Assembly (NCBI GenBank): GCA_002239005.1
Contig: MPNL01000009.1
Span: 22,561-86,560 of the forward strand
Direction of reading: 5' to 3'
From: Truepera sp. bin119
Lineage (GTDB): Bacteria; Deinococcota; Deinococci; Deinococcales; Trueperaceae
Length of the DNA: 64,000 bases
Below, piece after piece: positions 35,638 to 44,323 of the stretch. A program made the translations under genes and the position numbers. The notes under the pieces were generated by a model. It was given only the letters and a program-made list of their open reading frames with translations, made no database searches and had not been told where the DNA came from. Position 1 is the first letter of the stretch. Each line of letters starts with the position of its first letter.

Positions 35638-35952
35638 ATGGAAGAGTTGGCTACGCAATTCAAGGCATTATCGGATCCTGCGCGGCTGAAGATCCTCGAC
35701 TTCCTGCTCGAGCCTGATCGGAGTCGCTGCACCCGAGAGGAAGGTGTCTGCGCCTGTGATGTCGAGGGGGTGTTGGGGCTCTCCCAGCCGACGGTGAGCC
35801 ACCATATGAAGCTCCTGGTCCAGGCTGGCTTCGTCACCGCTGAGAAGCGGGGCCGCTGGGCCTTCTACACTATCAACCCTGACGCCTTCAGGGTGCTCGC
35901 TGGCTCGCTCGAGAAGTATCACTTGGCCCCGGTCCTGGCCTACTGCTGCTAA
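35638..35952 (+). CDS. ArsR/SmtB-family metalloregulator
   Basis: The 104-residue winged-helix repressor begins FKALSDPARLKILDFLL. The metal box GVCACDVEGVLGLSQPTVSHH corresponds to the ELCVCDL site of ArsR-type sensors. It has a CxC pair, an upstream Cys in SRCTREEG, and a YCC C-terminus that may add ligands. Thiol-rich sites of this form usually sense arsenite, antimonite or cadmium. It should release its operator on metal binding. No arsenic-resistance enzyme is adjacent; the upstream MFS transporter is the only candidate partner. Confidence 0.88.
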   Translation: MEELATQFKALSDPARLKILDFLLEPDRSRCTREEGVCACDVEGVLGLSQPTVSHHMKLLVQAGFVTAEKRGRWAFYTINPDAFRVLAGSLEKYHLAPVLAYCC

Positions 35953-36121
35953 CGCCGCGTAGGACTCTGCTCAGGATACCTGTCCCTCGGGGGGCGGGTG
36001 CCCCTCCTTGCCTCGACACCCTTTGTTGCGCGCTCACGACTCGGTCCAGAGCCGGAGGGCGACGGACGCTATAATCGTCTGACCGATCAGAGTTCGGTGG
36101 CAGCTTAAGCCCCTCCCTACG

Positions 36122-36955
36122 ATGTTCAAGAACGGACGACCCCTCCTCCCGCTCATCCTGGCGATTGTCGGCCTCTTCGCCATCGCCGCAGGGCTCTCCA
36201 ACTTGAACCTCCGCCCCGGTGAGCCGACGATCAACCTCTTCCAGTTGTTGCTCCAGGGCCTGTCAGCTATCCGTCCCCAGGGTGCGGCTCCAGAGGCGCT
36301 TCCGGGTGGGGACAGCTTTCTCTGGTTTGTCCGGCTCCTTATCTGGTTCGCGCTCCCCGCCGCCCTCATCTACGCCTTTATCTCCTCGAAATTCCGCAAA
36401 CGGCTGCTCTCTACCCTGGCTCTCACCTTCCTGATCACGCTCCTCCTGGAGCGGATCGGCTCACTAAACCCGAGAGAGGGACGGGAGGTTGAGGAGGGTG
36501 CAGCTAGCGGGGCACTGGGGGGTGCCGGGGGAACACTGCCGCCCCCGCCCGAGATCGTCGCGTCGCCACCGGCCTGGCTCACGGCGGTGGTTACTCTGGG
36601 CCTGGCGCTGCTGATCGTCGGGGCCATCGGGTTGGTGTGGAGGCGACTAAGGAGCCTTAAGCCGGACGCCCGTTCTGAACTGGTGGGGGCTGCGGAGCAG
36701 GCGCTCGCCGCTCTCGACCGCGGTGTCGATGTGAGAGATGCGGTGCTTCGCTACTACGCCGATATGATCCTCCACTTCGGTGCCACTCGAAAGCTCAGGC
36801 GGCGTGAGGGTATGACGCCGCGGGAGTTCGATGTCCACCTGGCCGCTGTGGGCATAGATGACGAGCATATCCACAGGTTGACCCGACTCTTCGAGTCGGT
36901 CCGGTACGGAGGGCAAGGCTCGGGGTGTGCCCCGGTTTTTGGGTGCGGTCCGTGA
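36122..36955 (+). CDS. DUF4129-domain membrane protein, 3' end frameshifted
   Basis: The protein has a short N-terminal helix (LILAIVGLFAIAAGL), two more helices around residues 60-105, a Gly/Pro-rich linker, another helix near residue 150 and a DUF4129 domain (AVLRYYADMILHFG, GMTPREFDVHL). It breaks off as SGCAPVFGCGP. In the next frame the normal ending continues as VREARACLRSIVSTYGG up to a TAG at 37035-37037, three bases before the next gene. An extra base in the G-run near 36922-36925 explains this. It is the first gene of a MoxR/DUF58 operon. Such clusters act at the cell envelope. Confidence 0.82.
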   Translation: MFKNGRPLLPLILAIVGLFAIAAGLSNLNLRPGEPTINLFQLLLQGLSAIRPQGAAPEALPGGDSFLWFVRLLIWFALPAALIYAFISSKFRKRLLSTLALTFLITLLLERIGSLNPREGREVEEGAASGALGGAGGTLPPPPEIVASPPAWLTAVVTLGLALLIVGAIGLVWRRLRSLKPDARSELVGAAEQALAALDRGVDVRDAVLRYYADMILHFGATRKLRRREGMTPREFDVHLAAVGIDDEHIHRLTRLFESVRYGGQGSGCAPVFGCGP

Positions 36956-37039
36956 GGGGGGCAAAGTCTGGGAGGAGCCGATGGTGCGGGAGGCGAGGGC
37001 GTGTCTGCGCTCAATTGTGAGCACCTATGGAGGGTAGCG

Positions 37040-37678
37040 GTGAGTGCCCCTGAACAGGGCTCGGACGAGCCCCGGACGACCTGGCACAGGTTGCTCCCTC
37101 TGGTTGCTGTCCTGGTAGGGACCTTCGTGCTCGCTATCCTGGTGCAGGGTTTCGTGGAGCGGGTAATCGTAGAGCCGGCCCTGTACTTGGCCTGGATCGT
37201 CTCGCTCCTACTTCGCAGCGTCCCCGAACCGCTGTTCTGGCTCCTGTTCGTTCTGCTCGTGCTGGTGGTCGCGATCAGGAGCCTTAGGCTCTGGATGGTG
37301 GGGGGGCGCGAGGGGAGGAGGGCTGGTGAGACCGTCTACGGTCCCGTGGGCAGGAGGGCTCGGCTCCTCCAGAACGCCACTGCTCCGGGCTACTCCCGTT
37401 GGCGGCTCGCCCGGGAACTCGGCAGGCTCGCAGGGGAGTTGGCGTGGCCGGGGAGGAGCTTCAGTGCGGAGCGCCAGCGTGCCTGGTTGACCGATCCCAG
37501 CAGCGGCATTCCGCCGGAGATCGCGGCCTATTTCTTGGCTGGCTTGGACCCCTACCGGCCGGTCCACCTCCCCTGGTACCGGCGGGGAGTGCGCCGGCTA
37601 CCGTCCCCGCTAGACCTCGACCCCGGCGCTGTCATGGGCTTTCTTGAGGAGCTGCAGGGGTGGGGGAGCGGGCCGTGA
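37040..37678 (+). CDS. Membrane protein of the MoxR operon, unknown function
   Basis: The 212-residue protein has two membrane helices (LVAVLVGTFVLAILVQGFVE and LFWLLFVLLVLVVAIRSLRL) and a basic cytosolic C-terminal half. I start it at the GTG at 37040, three bases after the corrected end of the DUF4129 gene, with GGAGGGTAG before it. Its stop overlaps the moxR start. I recognise no domain, but position and topology fit the variable members of MoxR-DUF58-DUF4129 clusters. Confidence 0.75.
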   Translation: MSAPEQGSDEPRTTWHRLLPLVAVLVGTFVLAILVQGFVERVIVEPALYLAWIVSLLLRSVPEPLFWLLFVLLVLVVAIRSLRLWMVGGREGRRAGETVYGPVGRRARLLQNATAPGYSRWRLARELGRLAGELAWPGRSFSAERQRAWLTDPSSGIPPEIAAYFLAGLDPYRPVHLPWYRRGVRRLPSPLDLDPGAVMGFLEELQGWGSGP

Positions 37679-38643
37679 GTGCGCCGCTCGGGCCCGCCGA
37701 TGTCGCCGCTAGGGCTGAGGCTGTGGTGAGGGAAGTTGGTCGCGCGGTTGTTGGCAAGCGGGAGCTCCTCGACCACATCATGGCCACAGTGTTGGCTGGC
37801 GGCCATGTCCTGTTTGAGGACTATCCGGGGTTGGCCAAGACTCTGATAGCTCAGAGCTTCGCCACCGCCCTGGGCCTCGGGTTTAGGCGCATCCAGTTCA
37901 CGCCAGATCTGCTGCCCGGCGACATCACCGGGGGCTACATCTTCGACCGGACCCGGGGAGAGTTCGAACTCCACCGGGGTCCGATCTTTGCCAACATTGT
38001 CCTGGCCGACGAGATCAATCGTGCCTCACCCAAGACGCAATCCGCCCTGCTTGAGGCTATGCAAGAGCAGCAGGTAACGCTGGAAGGAGAGACGCTATCC
38101 CTGCCCGAACCCTTCCTCGTCATGGCTACCCAGAACCCGATCGAGTATGAGGGTACCTTCCCGCTCCCGGAGGCGCAGTTGGACCGCTTCCTGATCAGGC
38201 TAAAGGTAGGGTATCCCTCCCCGGATGAGGAGCGGGAGATCCTGAAGCGTCGGCGCGAACGCCGCGCAGATGCGTTCCGTCTCGAACGGGTCATGGATGG
38301 GGAGACGCTCCTGGCAATGCAGGCCTCGGTGGAGGATATCTACCTGGACCCAGATCTCGAGGGCTACATTGTGGACTTGGTCCAGCGGACCCGTCGTGAC
38401 AGTCGCGTGGCTGTGGGTGCGAGCCCGCGCGGCTCGCTGGCGCTACTCAAACTGGCGCGAGCCCGCGCGGCGCTGGACGGTCGCCACTACGTGCTTCCCG
38501 ACGACATCAAGGAGTTTGCCGGGCCGGCCCTCGTGCACCGACTGATCCTCAACCCCGATCTCTGGCTGCAGAGCGACGCAGCTGAGCAGGTCCTCGAGGC
38601 GATCGTGGCCACCACGGCCGTCCCGGTGGTCGGCGGCACCTGA
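37675..38643 (+). CDS. moxR: MoxR-family AAA+ ATPase
   Basis: The 322-residue chaperone-like ATPase has a Walker A of the MoxR form (EDYPGLAKT), Walker B (NIVLADEINRASPKTQSALLEAM) and sensor 1 (MATQNPIEYEGTFPLPEAQLDRF). The GTG at 37675 overlaps the preceding TGA (GTGA), so translation is coupled; an in-frame GTG five codons earlier is less likely. MoxR proteins are thought to mature partner proteins, and the DUF58 protein next door is the usual one. Confidence 0.93.
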   Translation: MSAPLGPADVAARAEAVVREVGRAVVGKRELLDHIMATVLAGGHVLFEDYPGLAKTLIAQSFATALGLGFRRIQFTPDLLPGDITGGYIFDRTRGEFELHRGPIFANIVLADEINRASPKTQSALLEAMQEQQVTLEGETLSLPEPFLVMATQNPIEYEGTFPLPEAQLDRFLIRLKVGYPSPDEEREILKRRRERRADAFRLERVMDGETLLAMQASVEDIYLDPDLEGYIVDLVQRTRRDSRVAVGASPRGSLALLKLARARAALDGRHYVLPDDIKEFAGPALVHRLILNPDLWLQSDAAEQVLEAIVATTAVPVVGGT

Positions 38644-38659
38644 CGGGAGCGTACTCTGC

Positions 38660-39940
38660 GTGTCCCGCTCCCTCCTGCTGGTCCTGCTGATCTACGGACT
38701 GGTACTGGCAGGGCTAATCACCCTGCGGGGCGAGTTGCTGGTTCTAGCCCTGCCCCTTCTTCTCTATCTGGGTGCCAGCCTGGTCTATCGACCCAGTGCT
38801 GTCCACCTCTCCGTCGACCGAAGGCTTGATGCCAGCCGCGTGATCGAGGGTCAGCCCGTTCGGGTCACCCTGTCGATCACCAACCTAGGTGCGCCACTCG
38901 AAAATCTTCAGATCGGAGAGGTCATCCCGTCCGGACTTCGGGTGATCGAGGGGGAGACCCGAGTCGTCGGCGCGCTTGGCGCCGACGAAGGTGTCGAGCT
39001 AGCCTACACAGTTGCAGGTCCGAGGGGACTGTACGGCTTTTCCGATGTCCGGGTTAGTGCCGGAGACACCTTCGATCTGCAGACAGAACAGATCGTGGAA
39101 CGCTCTGGCGGACGGGTGTTCGTCCTTCCGCAGGTCGAGAAGTTGTCCCGGGCGATGATACGGCCCCGCCGCACCCGCATCTTTGCAGGCCTCGTTCCTG
39201 CCCGTAGGGGTGGGCCCGGGGTAGAGTTCTTCGGGGTTCGCGAGTACCAATCTGGAGATTCGCGGCGGTGGATCAACCAGCGGGTGAGTGCACGCTTCTC
39301 TGGAGAGATCTACGTCAACGAGTTCGAACAGGAACGGGCAGTCGACATAGGACTTATCCTCGACGCGCGCCACTCCGCCAATGTCCTGGGCGGGGATCAT
39401 TCGCTGTTCGAGAAGAGTGTCCAGGCCACCGCGACGCTCGCCGACGCGTTCCTGACCGGTGGCAACCGCGTGGGCCTGTTCATCTATGGGGGATCGGTGA
39501 GCTGGACCTATCCCGGCTACGGTAAAGTCCAGCGGGAACGCATCCTCCAGGCGCTGGCTCGCGCCCGGATTCAGCAGAGTCCGGTGTTCGAGGGGCTGGA
39601 CCTGCTGCCTGCGCGCCTGTTTCCGATCCGGTCGCAGCTAGTCATGGTCAGCCCGCTTAGGGTGGACGACGCCTGCGACCTCATCCGCCTCCGGGCCCGG
39701 GGTTACCGGGTGCTCTTGGTCGCCCCCGACCCTGTCGATGCCGAGGTGAGGCTCCTCGAGGGGCGCAAAGGCGTCGAGGTCGCCGCCCGCATCGCCCGTC
39801 TGGAGCGAGCACACCTGAATCGCCGACTGGCCCAGGCAGGCGTTCGGGTCCTCGAGTGGAGGACGGAGGTCCCCTTTCAGGTGGGGGTCGGTGGGGTGCT
39901 CGCTCAGCTGCCGCTGTGGGAACGGGGGCCGGGGAGGTGA
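38660..39940 (+). CDS. DUF58-domain protein
   Basis: The 426-residue protein has two N-terminal membrane helices (LLLVLLIYGLVLAGLITL and LVLALPLLLYLGASLVY), an Ig-like region, then the DUF58 signature VREYQSGDSRRWINQRVSAR. The following segment DIGLILDARHSANVL resembles a von Willebrand A domain with a degenerate metal site. It starts with GTG 16 bases after moxR and ends overlapping the next gene (GTGA). Confidence 0.9.
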   Translation: MSRSLLLVLLIYGLVLAGLITLRGELLVLALPLLLYLGASLVYRPSAVHLSVDRRLDASRVIEGQPVRVTLSITNLGAPLENLQIGEVIPSGLRVIEGETRVVGALGADEGVELAYTVAGPRGLYGFSDVRVSAGDTFDLQTEQIVERSGGRVFVLPQVEKLSRAMIRPRRTRIFAGLVPARRGGPGVEFFGVREYQSGDSRRWINQRVSARFSGEIYVNEFEQERAVDIGLILDARHSANVLGGDHSLFEKSVQATATLADAFLTGGNRVGLFIYGGSVSWTYPGYGKVQRERILQALARARIQQSPVFEGLDLLPARLFPIRSQLVMVSPLRVDDACDLIRLRARGYRVLLVAPDPVDAEVRLLEGRKGVEVAARIARLERAHLNRRLAQAGVRVLEWRTEVPFQVGVGGVLAQLPLWERGPGR

Positions 39941-40425
39941 CGATCCGGACCCTCTCCGTAAGCGGAATCGCGCTCGCCGCCTTGCTCCTAATCGTTGCCA
40001 ACATCGCAGTCGGGCGCTTCTCCTGGGCACTGGCGGCACTCCTCCTTGGCGGCACTTGGCTGGCTCTGGGGAGAGGGCGGCCCGTGGTGGCCGGGATCGG
40101 CTTCGCTGGGCTCATAATCCTGGCTGCCCTGGGCACAGGAGCCTCGCAGCCGCTTCTTTGGATGATGACCGCCGCCGTCGTTGCCCTCGTCGCCTGGGAC
40201 CTGGACCACTTCCTGGCCGTTACTGAGAGTGGGGAGCAGGTCTATAATCGGGTCACGCTTGAAAGAATCCACCTGCGGCGCCTGCTGGCGGTCGCTGTCG
40301 CCGGGGTGGTCCTGGCGATCATCGCCGGGAGTGTCGACCTCCGGTTCGGCCTGGTCGCAGCGCTGTCGCTAGGCCTGCTGAGCCTGTTCGCATTGAGGAG
40401 CGTGGTGCGCAATCTGAAGCGTTGA
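39937..40425 (+). CDS. Small membrane protein closing the MoxR operon
   Basis: The 162-residue product has five or six hydrophobic helices (for example GIALAALLLIVANIAVGRFS and RRLLAVAVAGVVLAIIAGSV) and a short basic tail. The GTG at 39937 overlaps the DUF58 stop codon. A longer frame begins 27 codons earlier inside the DUF58 gene, but coupling favours the shorter form. No family is recognised. Confidence 0.75.
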   Translation: MTIRTLSVSGIALAALLLIVANIAVGRFSWALAALLLGGTWLALGRGRPVVAGIGFAGLIILAALGTGASQPLLWMMTAAVVALVAWDLDHFLAVTESGEQVYNRVTLERIHLRRLLAVAVAGVVLAIIAGSVDLRFGLVAALSLGLLSLFALRSVVRNLKR

Positions 40426-40463
40426 GTTCGACGGGAGGGGCCGCTACCCTACAACGATCTGAT

Positions 40464-40553
40464 ATGAGGCAGAGGATCGGCATGGTCATGAATGGGATCG
40501 CGGGGCGGATGGACAAGAACCAGCACCTCTCCCGGTCGATGCTGGCCCTCTGA
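40464..40553 (+). pseudogene. N-terminal remnant of a Gfo/Idh/MocA dehydrogenase
   Basis: MRQRIGMVMNGIAGRMDKNQ followed by HLSRSMLAL matches the first 29 residues of a known Gfo/Idh/MocA subgroup that starts RIGxxMNGVTGRMGxNQHLxRS. A TGA then ends the frame at 40551-40553, and the following 200 bases show no continuation. It is probably the stub of a deleted gene, resting between the MoxR operon and the aminotransferase. Confidence 0.55.
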
Positions 40554-40761
40554 GAGGATCGTGCTCCTCACCCAAATGGGATCACTTCCGGATGGTGGGC
40601 GGCCTCGATAGGGGTCGTTCGACGCTGCACCTGGGTCGGGATCTTCAAGTTGGCCGGCCGGGCCGGCCTAGCCACGACCGGCCCCAGCCCAGATGCGGAG
40701 CGCTTAGGGCCGCCGTGGTAGCGACGTGACAGGCGACCGCCCAGAGGGTAGGCTAGGGGGT

Positions 40762-41595
40762 ATGGACTTTCATGGCATCAATGGGGAGATCGTCTGCTAT
40801 GACGACGCGAGGTTACACCTCTCCGATATCGGGTTCCGCCGCGGCTATAGCGCCTTCGACTACCTGCGGATTGTCAGGGGCTACCCCCTGTTCCTTGAGG
40901 ATCACCTCGACCGCTTTGAGAACTCCGCCTCTATCCTGGGTCTTGATCCGCCGCTGGGCCGCGCTGACCTCAGGGCCCACCTGCTCGAACTCATTGAGCG
41001 AAACGGTATAGCTGGGGCCGGGCTACAACTCTTCTTAAGCGGCGGGCCGGCCGACGACGGCTTCACCCCGGTCGCGCCTCAGCTCTACGTCTATCTCGGT
41101 CGGCTGCCGCGGTTCGAACCTGTCCTCTATGACAGGGGGGCGAAGCTCATCACCCATCGTTATCTGCGCGACCTACCCGAGGCCAAGACCACCAACTACC
41201 TGATGGCGGTCCATCTGAGCACCGCCATGCGCTCGGCGGGTGCGGTAGACGCGCTCTATCACGACGGTGAGCGGGTCCTCGAGGCCACCCGGTCGAACCT
41301 CTTCGTGGTAACCGAGACCGGGGTGCTCGCGACGCCGGAACGCGATATCCTCGCGGGGGTGACGCGCAAGAATATGCTCCGGGCCCTGGATGGAGAGGTC
41401 GAGGTGGAACTCCGCGACGTCTCCCTGGCGGAACTCCGAAGCGCCCGTGAAGCCTTCTTGACGAGCACCACGAAGGGGGCGCTGCCGATCTGTTGGGTGG
41501 ATGATCGCCCGGTCGGTGACGGTCGGCCAGGGCCGGTGACGGCGCAGGTCAGCCGCCTCTTCGAGGCCTGGTTGGAGCGATATCTGATGAACTGA
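40762..41595 (+). CDS. Class IV (branched-chain/D-amino acid type) aminotransferase
   Basis: The 277-residue fold-type IV PLP enzyme begins INGEIVCYDDARLHLSDIGF with RRGYSAFDYLR. It has the catalytic lysine in DLPEAKTTNYLMAV and the phosphate-binding ATRSNLFVV and LAGVTRKNML segments. It transfers amino groups to 2-oxo acids or lyses aminodeoxychorismate; the subgroup is not clear. The ATG at 40762 follows a GGGGG run and is preferred over an upstream GTG. Confidence 0.88.
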   Translation: MDFHGINGEIVCYDDARLHLSDIGFRRGYSAFDYLRIVRGYPLFLEDHLDRFENSASILGLDPPLGRADLRAHLLELIERNGIAGAGLQLFLSGGPADDGFTPVAPQLYVYLGRLPRFEPVLYDRGAKLITHRYLRDLPEAKTTNYLMAVHLSTAMRSAGAVDALYHDGERVLEATRSNLFVVTETGVLATPERDILAGVTRKNMLRALDGEVEVELRDVSLAELRSAREAFLTSTTKGALPICWVDDRPVGDGRPGPVTAQVSRLFEAWLERYLMN

Positions 41596-41682
41596 CCGGT
41601 GTGGCAGAGGGGGGGAGGAACACCGGCTGCAGCGGGCTCTCATGCCTTGGCCCTGGTTCCGATCCGAAGGCCGCACGCCGCT

Positions 41683-41937
41683 GGAACTCACCGCGTTCGA
41701 GGACTGAATCCTTCAGGCTCCCGATGGGGTCGTTCACCACCGCTGCGCGTTGATGATTGTCGGCGGGGATTTCGAACGGCCTTTCGGCCCGATACCTTTT
41801 CCTCACCTGAGCTGCCGCAGTCGGCACACGACTGGGTTCTCTCACCACGTCGTAGCTGCGGGAACTCACCTGTCCGGGGGCAACCTTCGGTCGGCTGGCT
41901 GCTGCCTCGCCGGGGTCATGGAGCAGTGGAACTCACC
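41683..41937. repeat. Three copies of GGAACTCACC in a non-coding stretch
   Basis: Exact copies start at 41683, 41861 and 41928, with looser relatives (TTCTCTCACC near 41837 and TTTCCTCACC near 41795). The 368 bases between the aminotransferase and the SDR contain no recognised gene. On the opposite strand each copy reads GGTGAGTTCC. Role unknown. Confidence 0.4.
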
Positions 41938-41963
41938 GGTTATGCGTTTGGGGACCTGCATCC

Positions 41964-42680
41964 TCATAGGGTCTTGCGAGGCCGGCGGGGCGGGTAGATC
42001 GGGATCTCCAACAGCCTGCCACCTCGCCCGGCTGTGGCGGCGATGACGAAGGCTTCGCCCAGCGAAGCGGTGTCGATCAGGGTGTCAGGGTCGGTGTGGG
42101 TCGAGCGGCGGTTCGTCATGGTGTCGACAGGCCCCATCGGGAAGATGATCGATACACCGACGGTGCTGCCTTCGAGCTCGAGGTCGAGTGAGCGCAGGAA
42201 GGTTGCCACGGCGCTCTTCGCAGCTGCGAAGAGGCTACTCCCGGCGGCCCCGCCCAGGAAGCCCTCCCGCGAGGCGATGCCACCAAGGAACGCCTCCTCG
42301 CGCTCGAGCAGTGCCGGGAGGACCGCCTTGGCGGTGTGGTAGAGGGTTCGGACGTTGGTGTCGAACACCCGGGCGTACGCCTCGGGATCGAGGTCGAGGA
42401 CTCTGCCGGTGACCACGTCGCCTATCAGATGGATGAGACCGTCGATCGGGCCCGCCTCGACTCTGACTCTCTCCACCATCGCTTGGGCCTCCGCGAAGCG
42501 GGTGAGATCGGCTTCGATGAACGGGGTGTCGTAGGAGGAGGCGCGGCCCTGGATGCGGATTCTATCGCGGTCGACCAAGATGGGGCGCGCCCCCGCGCTC
42601 ATGAGCGCCTCCTCTACGGCCCCCGCGATGGCGCCGCCGGCGCCGGTGATGATGATGGCCTTATCGCGAAGCGTTTTCAT
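41964..42680 (-). CDS. Short-chain dehydrogenase/reductase lacking the catalytic tyrosine
   Basis: The 238-residue Rossmann protein has the cofactor loop ITGAGGAIAGAV, an acidic residue after strand 2 (LVDRDR, favouring NAD), and the S137 and K155 positions of the active site. The YxxxK tyrosine reads F151 (SLFAAAKSAV). Without it, classical hydride transfer should be crippled, so it may bind a cofactor or serve another role. It starts 35 bases after pckA ends, with GGAAGGAC upstream, and is probably co-transcribed. Confidence 0.8.
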   Translation of the reverse strand: MKTLRDKAIIITGAGGAIAGAVEEALMSAGARPILVDRDRIRIQGRASSYDTPFIEADLTRFAEAQAMVERVRVEAGPIDGLIHLIGDVVTGRVLDLDPEAYARVFDTNVRTLYHTAKAVLPALLEREEAFLGGIASREGFLGGAAGSSLFAAAKSAVATFLRSLDLELEGSTVGVSIIFPMGPVDTMTNRRSTHTDPDTLIDTASLGEAFVIAATAGRGGRLLEIPIYPPRRPRKTL

Positions 42681-42715
42681 GTCCGGGTCCTTCCGGGTGT
42701 GGATCGGTGGTTAAC

Positions 42716-44323
42716 CTAACACGCCTCGAGCGGCCCAGCCCGGCGGACCTCCTCGGCCACCTGGCCAGAGAAGCGCTCGAAGTTCTCAACGAACATGCCG
42801 GCCAGTGCTCGCGCCTGCAGGTCGTAAGCTCCGGGGTCTGCCCAGGTGGAGCGGGGATCGAGGATCTCCTTGGGGACCCCGGGGCAGGTCTCAGGGAAGC
42901 TGAGGCCGAAGACCGGGTCGGGGTGGAATGTGATCCGATCGAGCTGGTGGTCGAGCAGGGCCTCGATCATGGCTCGGGTGTAGGCGATCGGTATCCTGTG
43001 CCCGACTCCGTAGGGGCCGCCCGTCCAGCCCGTGTTGACCAGCCACACCTGCGCCTTGCAGCTCTCGACCCGCTCGGCAAGCAGTTCGGCGTAGGTGTGG
43101 GGTTTCAGCGGCATGAACGGCTCACCGAAGGCGACGCTGAAGGTGGCCTGCGGCTCGGCGATGCCGCGCTCGGTGCCGGCCACCTTGGCGGTATAGCCCG
43201 ACAGGAAGTAGTACATCGCCTGGTCGAGGGTGAGCCGCGAGATCGGCGGCAGCACCCCGAAAGCGTCGGCGGTAAGGAAGATGATGTTGGTGGGGTGGCC
43301 GGCGTAGCCGACCATGGTGGCGTTCGAGATGTGACTGATCGGGTAGGCGGCACGGGTGTTGACTGTCTTGGAGGTATCGTTGAGGTTAACGCGGTAGGTT
43401 TGGGGATCGACGACCACATTCTCGAGTATGGTGCCGAAGCGGCGAGTGGTCTGGTAGATCTCCGGCTCCTCCTGGGCAGAGAGATGCTCGATCTTGGCGT
43501 AGCAACCCCCTTCGAAGTTGAACACCCCAGCGTCGGCCCAGCCATGCTCGTCGTCACCGATGAGGGCGCGGTCTTGGGTGGCGGACAGGGTGGTCTTGCC
43601 GGTTCCCGAGAGGCCGAAGAAGATGGCCACTTCGTTTTCGGGGCCGACATTGGCCGAGCAGTGCATCGGCATCACCCTGCGCTCGGGGAGTTCGAAATTC
43701 ATCATGCTGAACGCCGACTTTTTCATCTCGCCGGCGTATTCGGTCGAGCCGATAAGGACGAGCTTCTCACTCAAACTCATGGCGATGATGGTCTCGGTGC
43801 GGCTGCCGTGGCGTGCGGGATCTGCCCTGAACGATGGCAGGTCGATAATCGTGTAGACTGGTTGGTGGCTTTCGAGCTCCCTCCAGGTGGGCAGCACAAA
43901 CAGGTTGCGGACGAATAAACTGTGCCACGCTAGCTCGGTGATGACCCGTACCGGTACCCGGTAATCGGGGTGGGTGCCGACGAAGACATTCTGGATGAAC
44001 AGATCGAGGCCGCGGGTGTGTTGAATGATGTCCCTGCGGATGTTCTCAAAGTGCTCGCTGGTCAGCGGCTGGTTGATCTCACCCCAATCGATCCGGTGGA
44101 GTGTGGTGTCATCTCGTACGATGAACTTATCCTTCGGCGAGCGACCTGTGTACTTACCCGTGTCCACAGCGAGGGGGCCTAGGTGTACGAGTCGCCCTTC
44201 CTCACGCCGGAGCGCCTCGGTATATAACTCAGGCGTGGTGAGGTTCCAGTAGATGGTGCTCGCCTCGCGGATACCGAAGTCCTCAAGCGTCTGTGCCTCG
44301 ATGCTGTGGCCGCGGTGGTCCAT
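42716..44323 (-). CDS. pckA: Phosphoenolpyruvate carboxykinase (ATP)
   Basis: The 535-residue enzyme makes PEP from oxaloacetate and ATP for gluconeogenesis. It shows YTGRSPKDKFIV, the kinase loop GLSGTGKTTLSATQDR, the metal region ALIGDDEHGWAD, and NTGWTGGPYGVGHR. Length is standard. A large open frame on the opposite strand is only its shadow. Its presence fits growth on amino acids or organic acids, the substrates suggested by nearby operons. Confidence 0.96.
   Translation of the reverse strand: MDHRGHSIEAQTLEDFGIREASTIYWNLTTPELYTEALRREEGRLVHLGPLAVDTGKYTGRSPKDKFIVRDDTTLHRIDWGEINQPLTSEHFENIRRDIIQHTRGLDLFIQNVFVGTHPDYRVPVRVITELAWHSLFVRNLFVLPTWRELESHQPVYTIIDLPSFRADPARHGSRTETIIAMSLSEKLVLIGSTEYAGEMKKSAFSMMNFELPERRVMPMHCSANVGPENEVAIFFGLSGTGKTTLSATQDRALIGDDEHGWADAGVFNFEGGCYAKIEHLSAQEEPEIYQTTRRFGTILENVVVDPQTYRVNLNDTSKTVNTRAAYPISHISNATMVGYAGHPTNIIFLTADAFGVLPPISRLTLDQAMYYFLSGYTAKVAGTERGIAEPQATFSVAFGEPFMPLKPHTYAELLAERVESCKAQVWLVNTGWTGGPYGVGHRIPIAYTRAMIEALLDHQLDRITFHPDPVFGLSFPETCPGVPKEILDPRSTWADPGAYDLQARALAGMFVENFERFSGQVAEEVRRAGPLEAC

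Noticed and set aside
41596..41963. T-box or other riboswitch
   Set aside because: The UGGNACC-type T-box core and the expected downstream aminoacyl or amino-acid gene on the right strand are missing.
42707..43918. Open frame of 403 codons on the plus strand
   Set aside because: It is antisense to pckA, whose conserved motifs are intact. Long mirror frames are expected in GC-rich genes.
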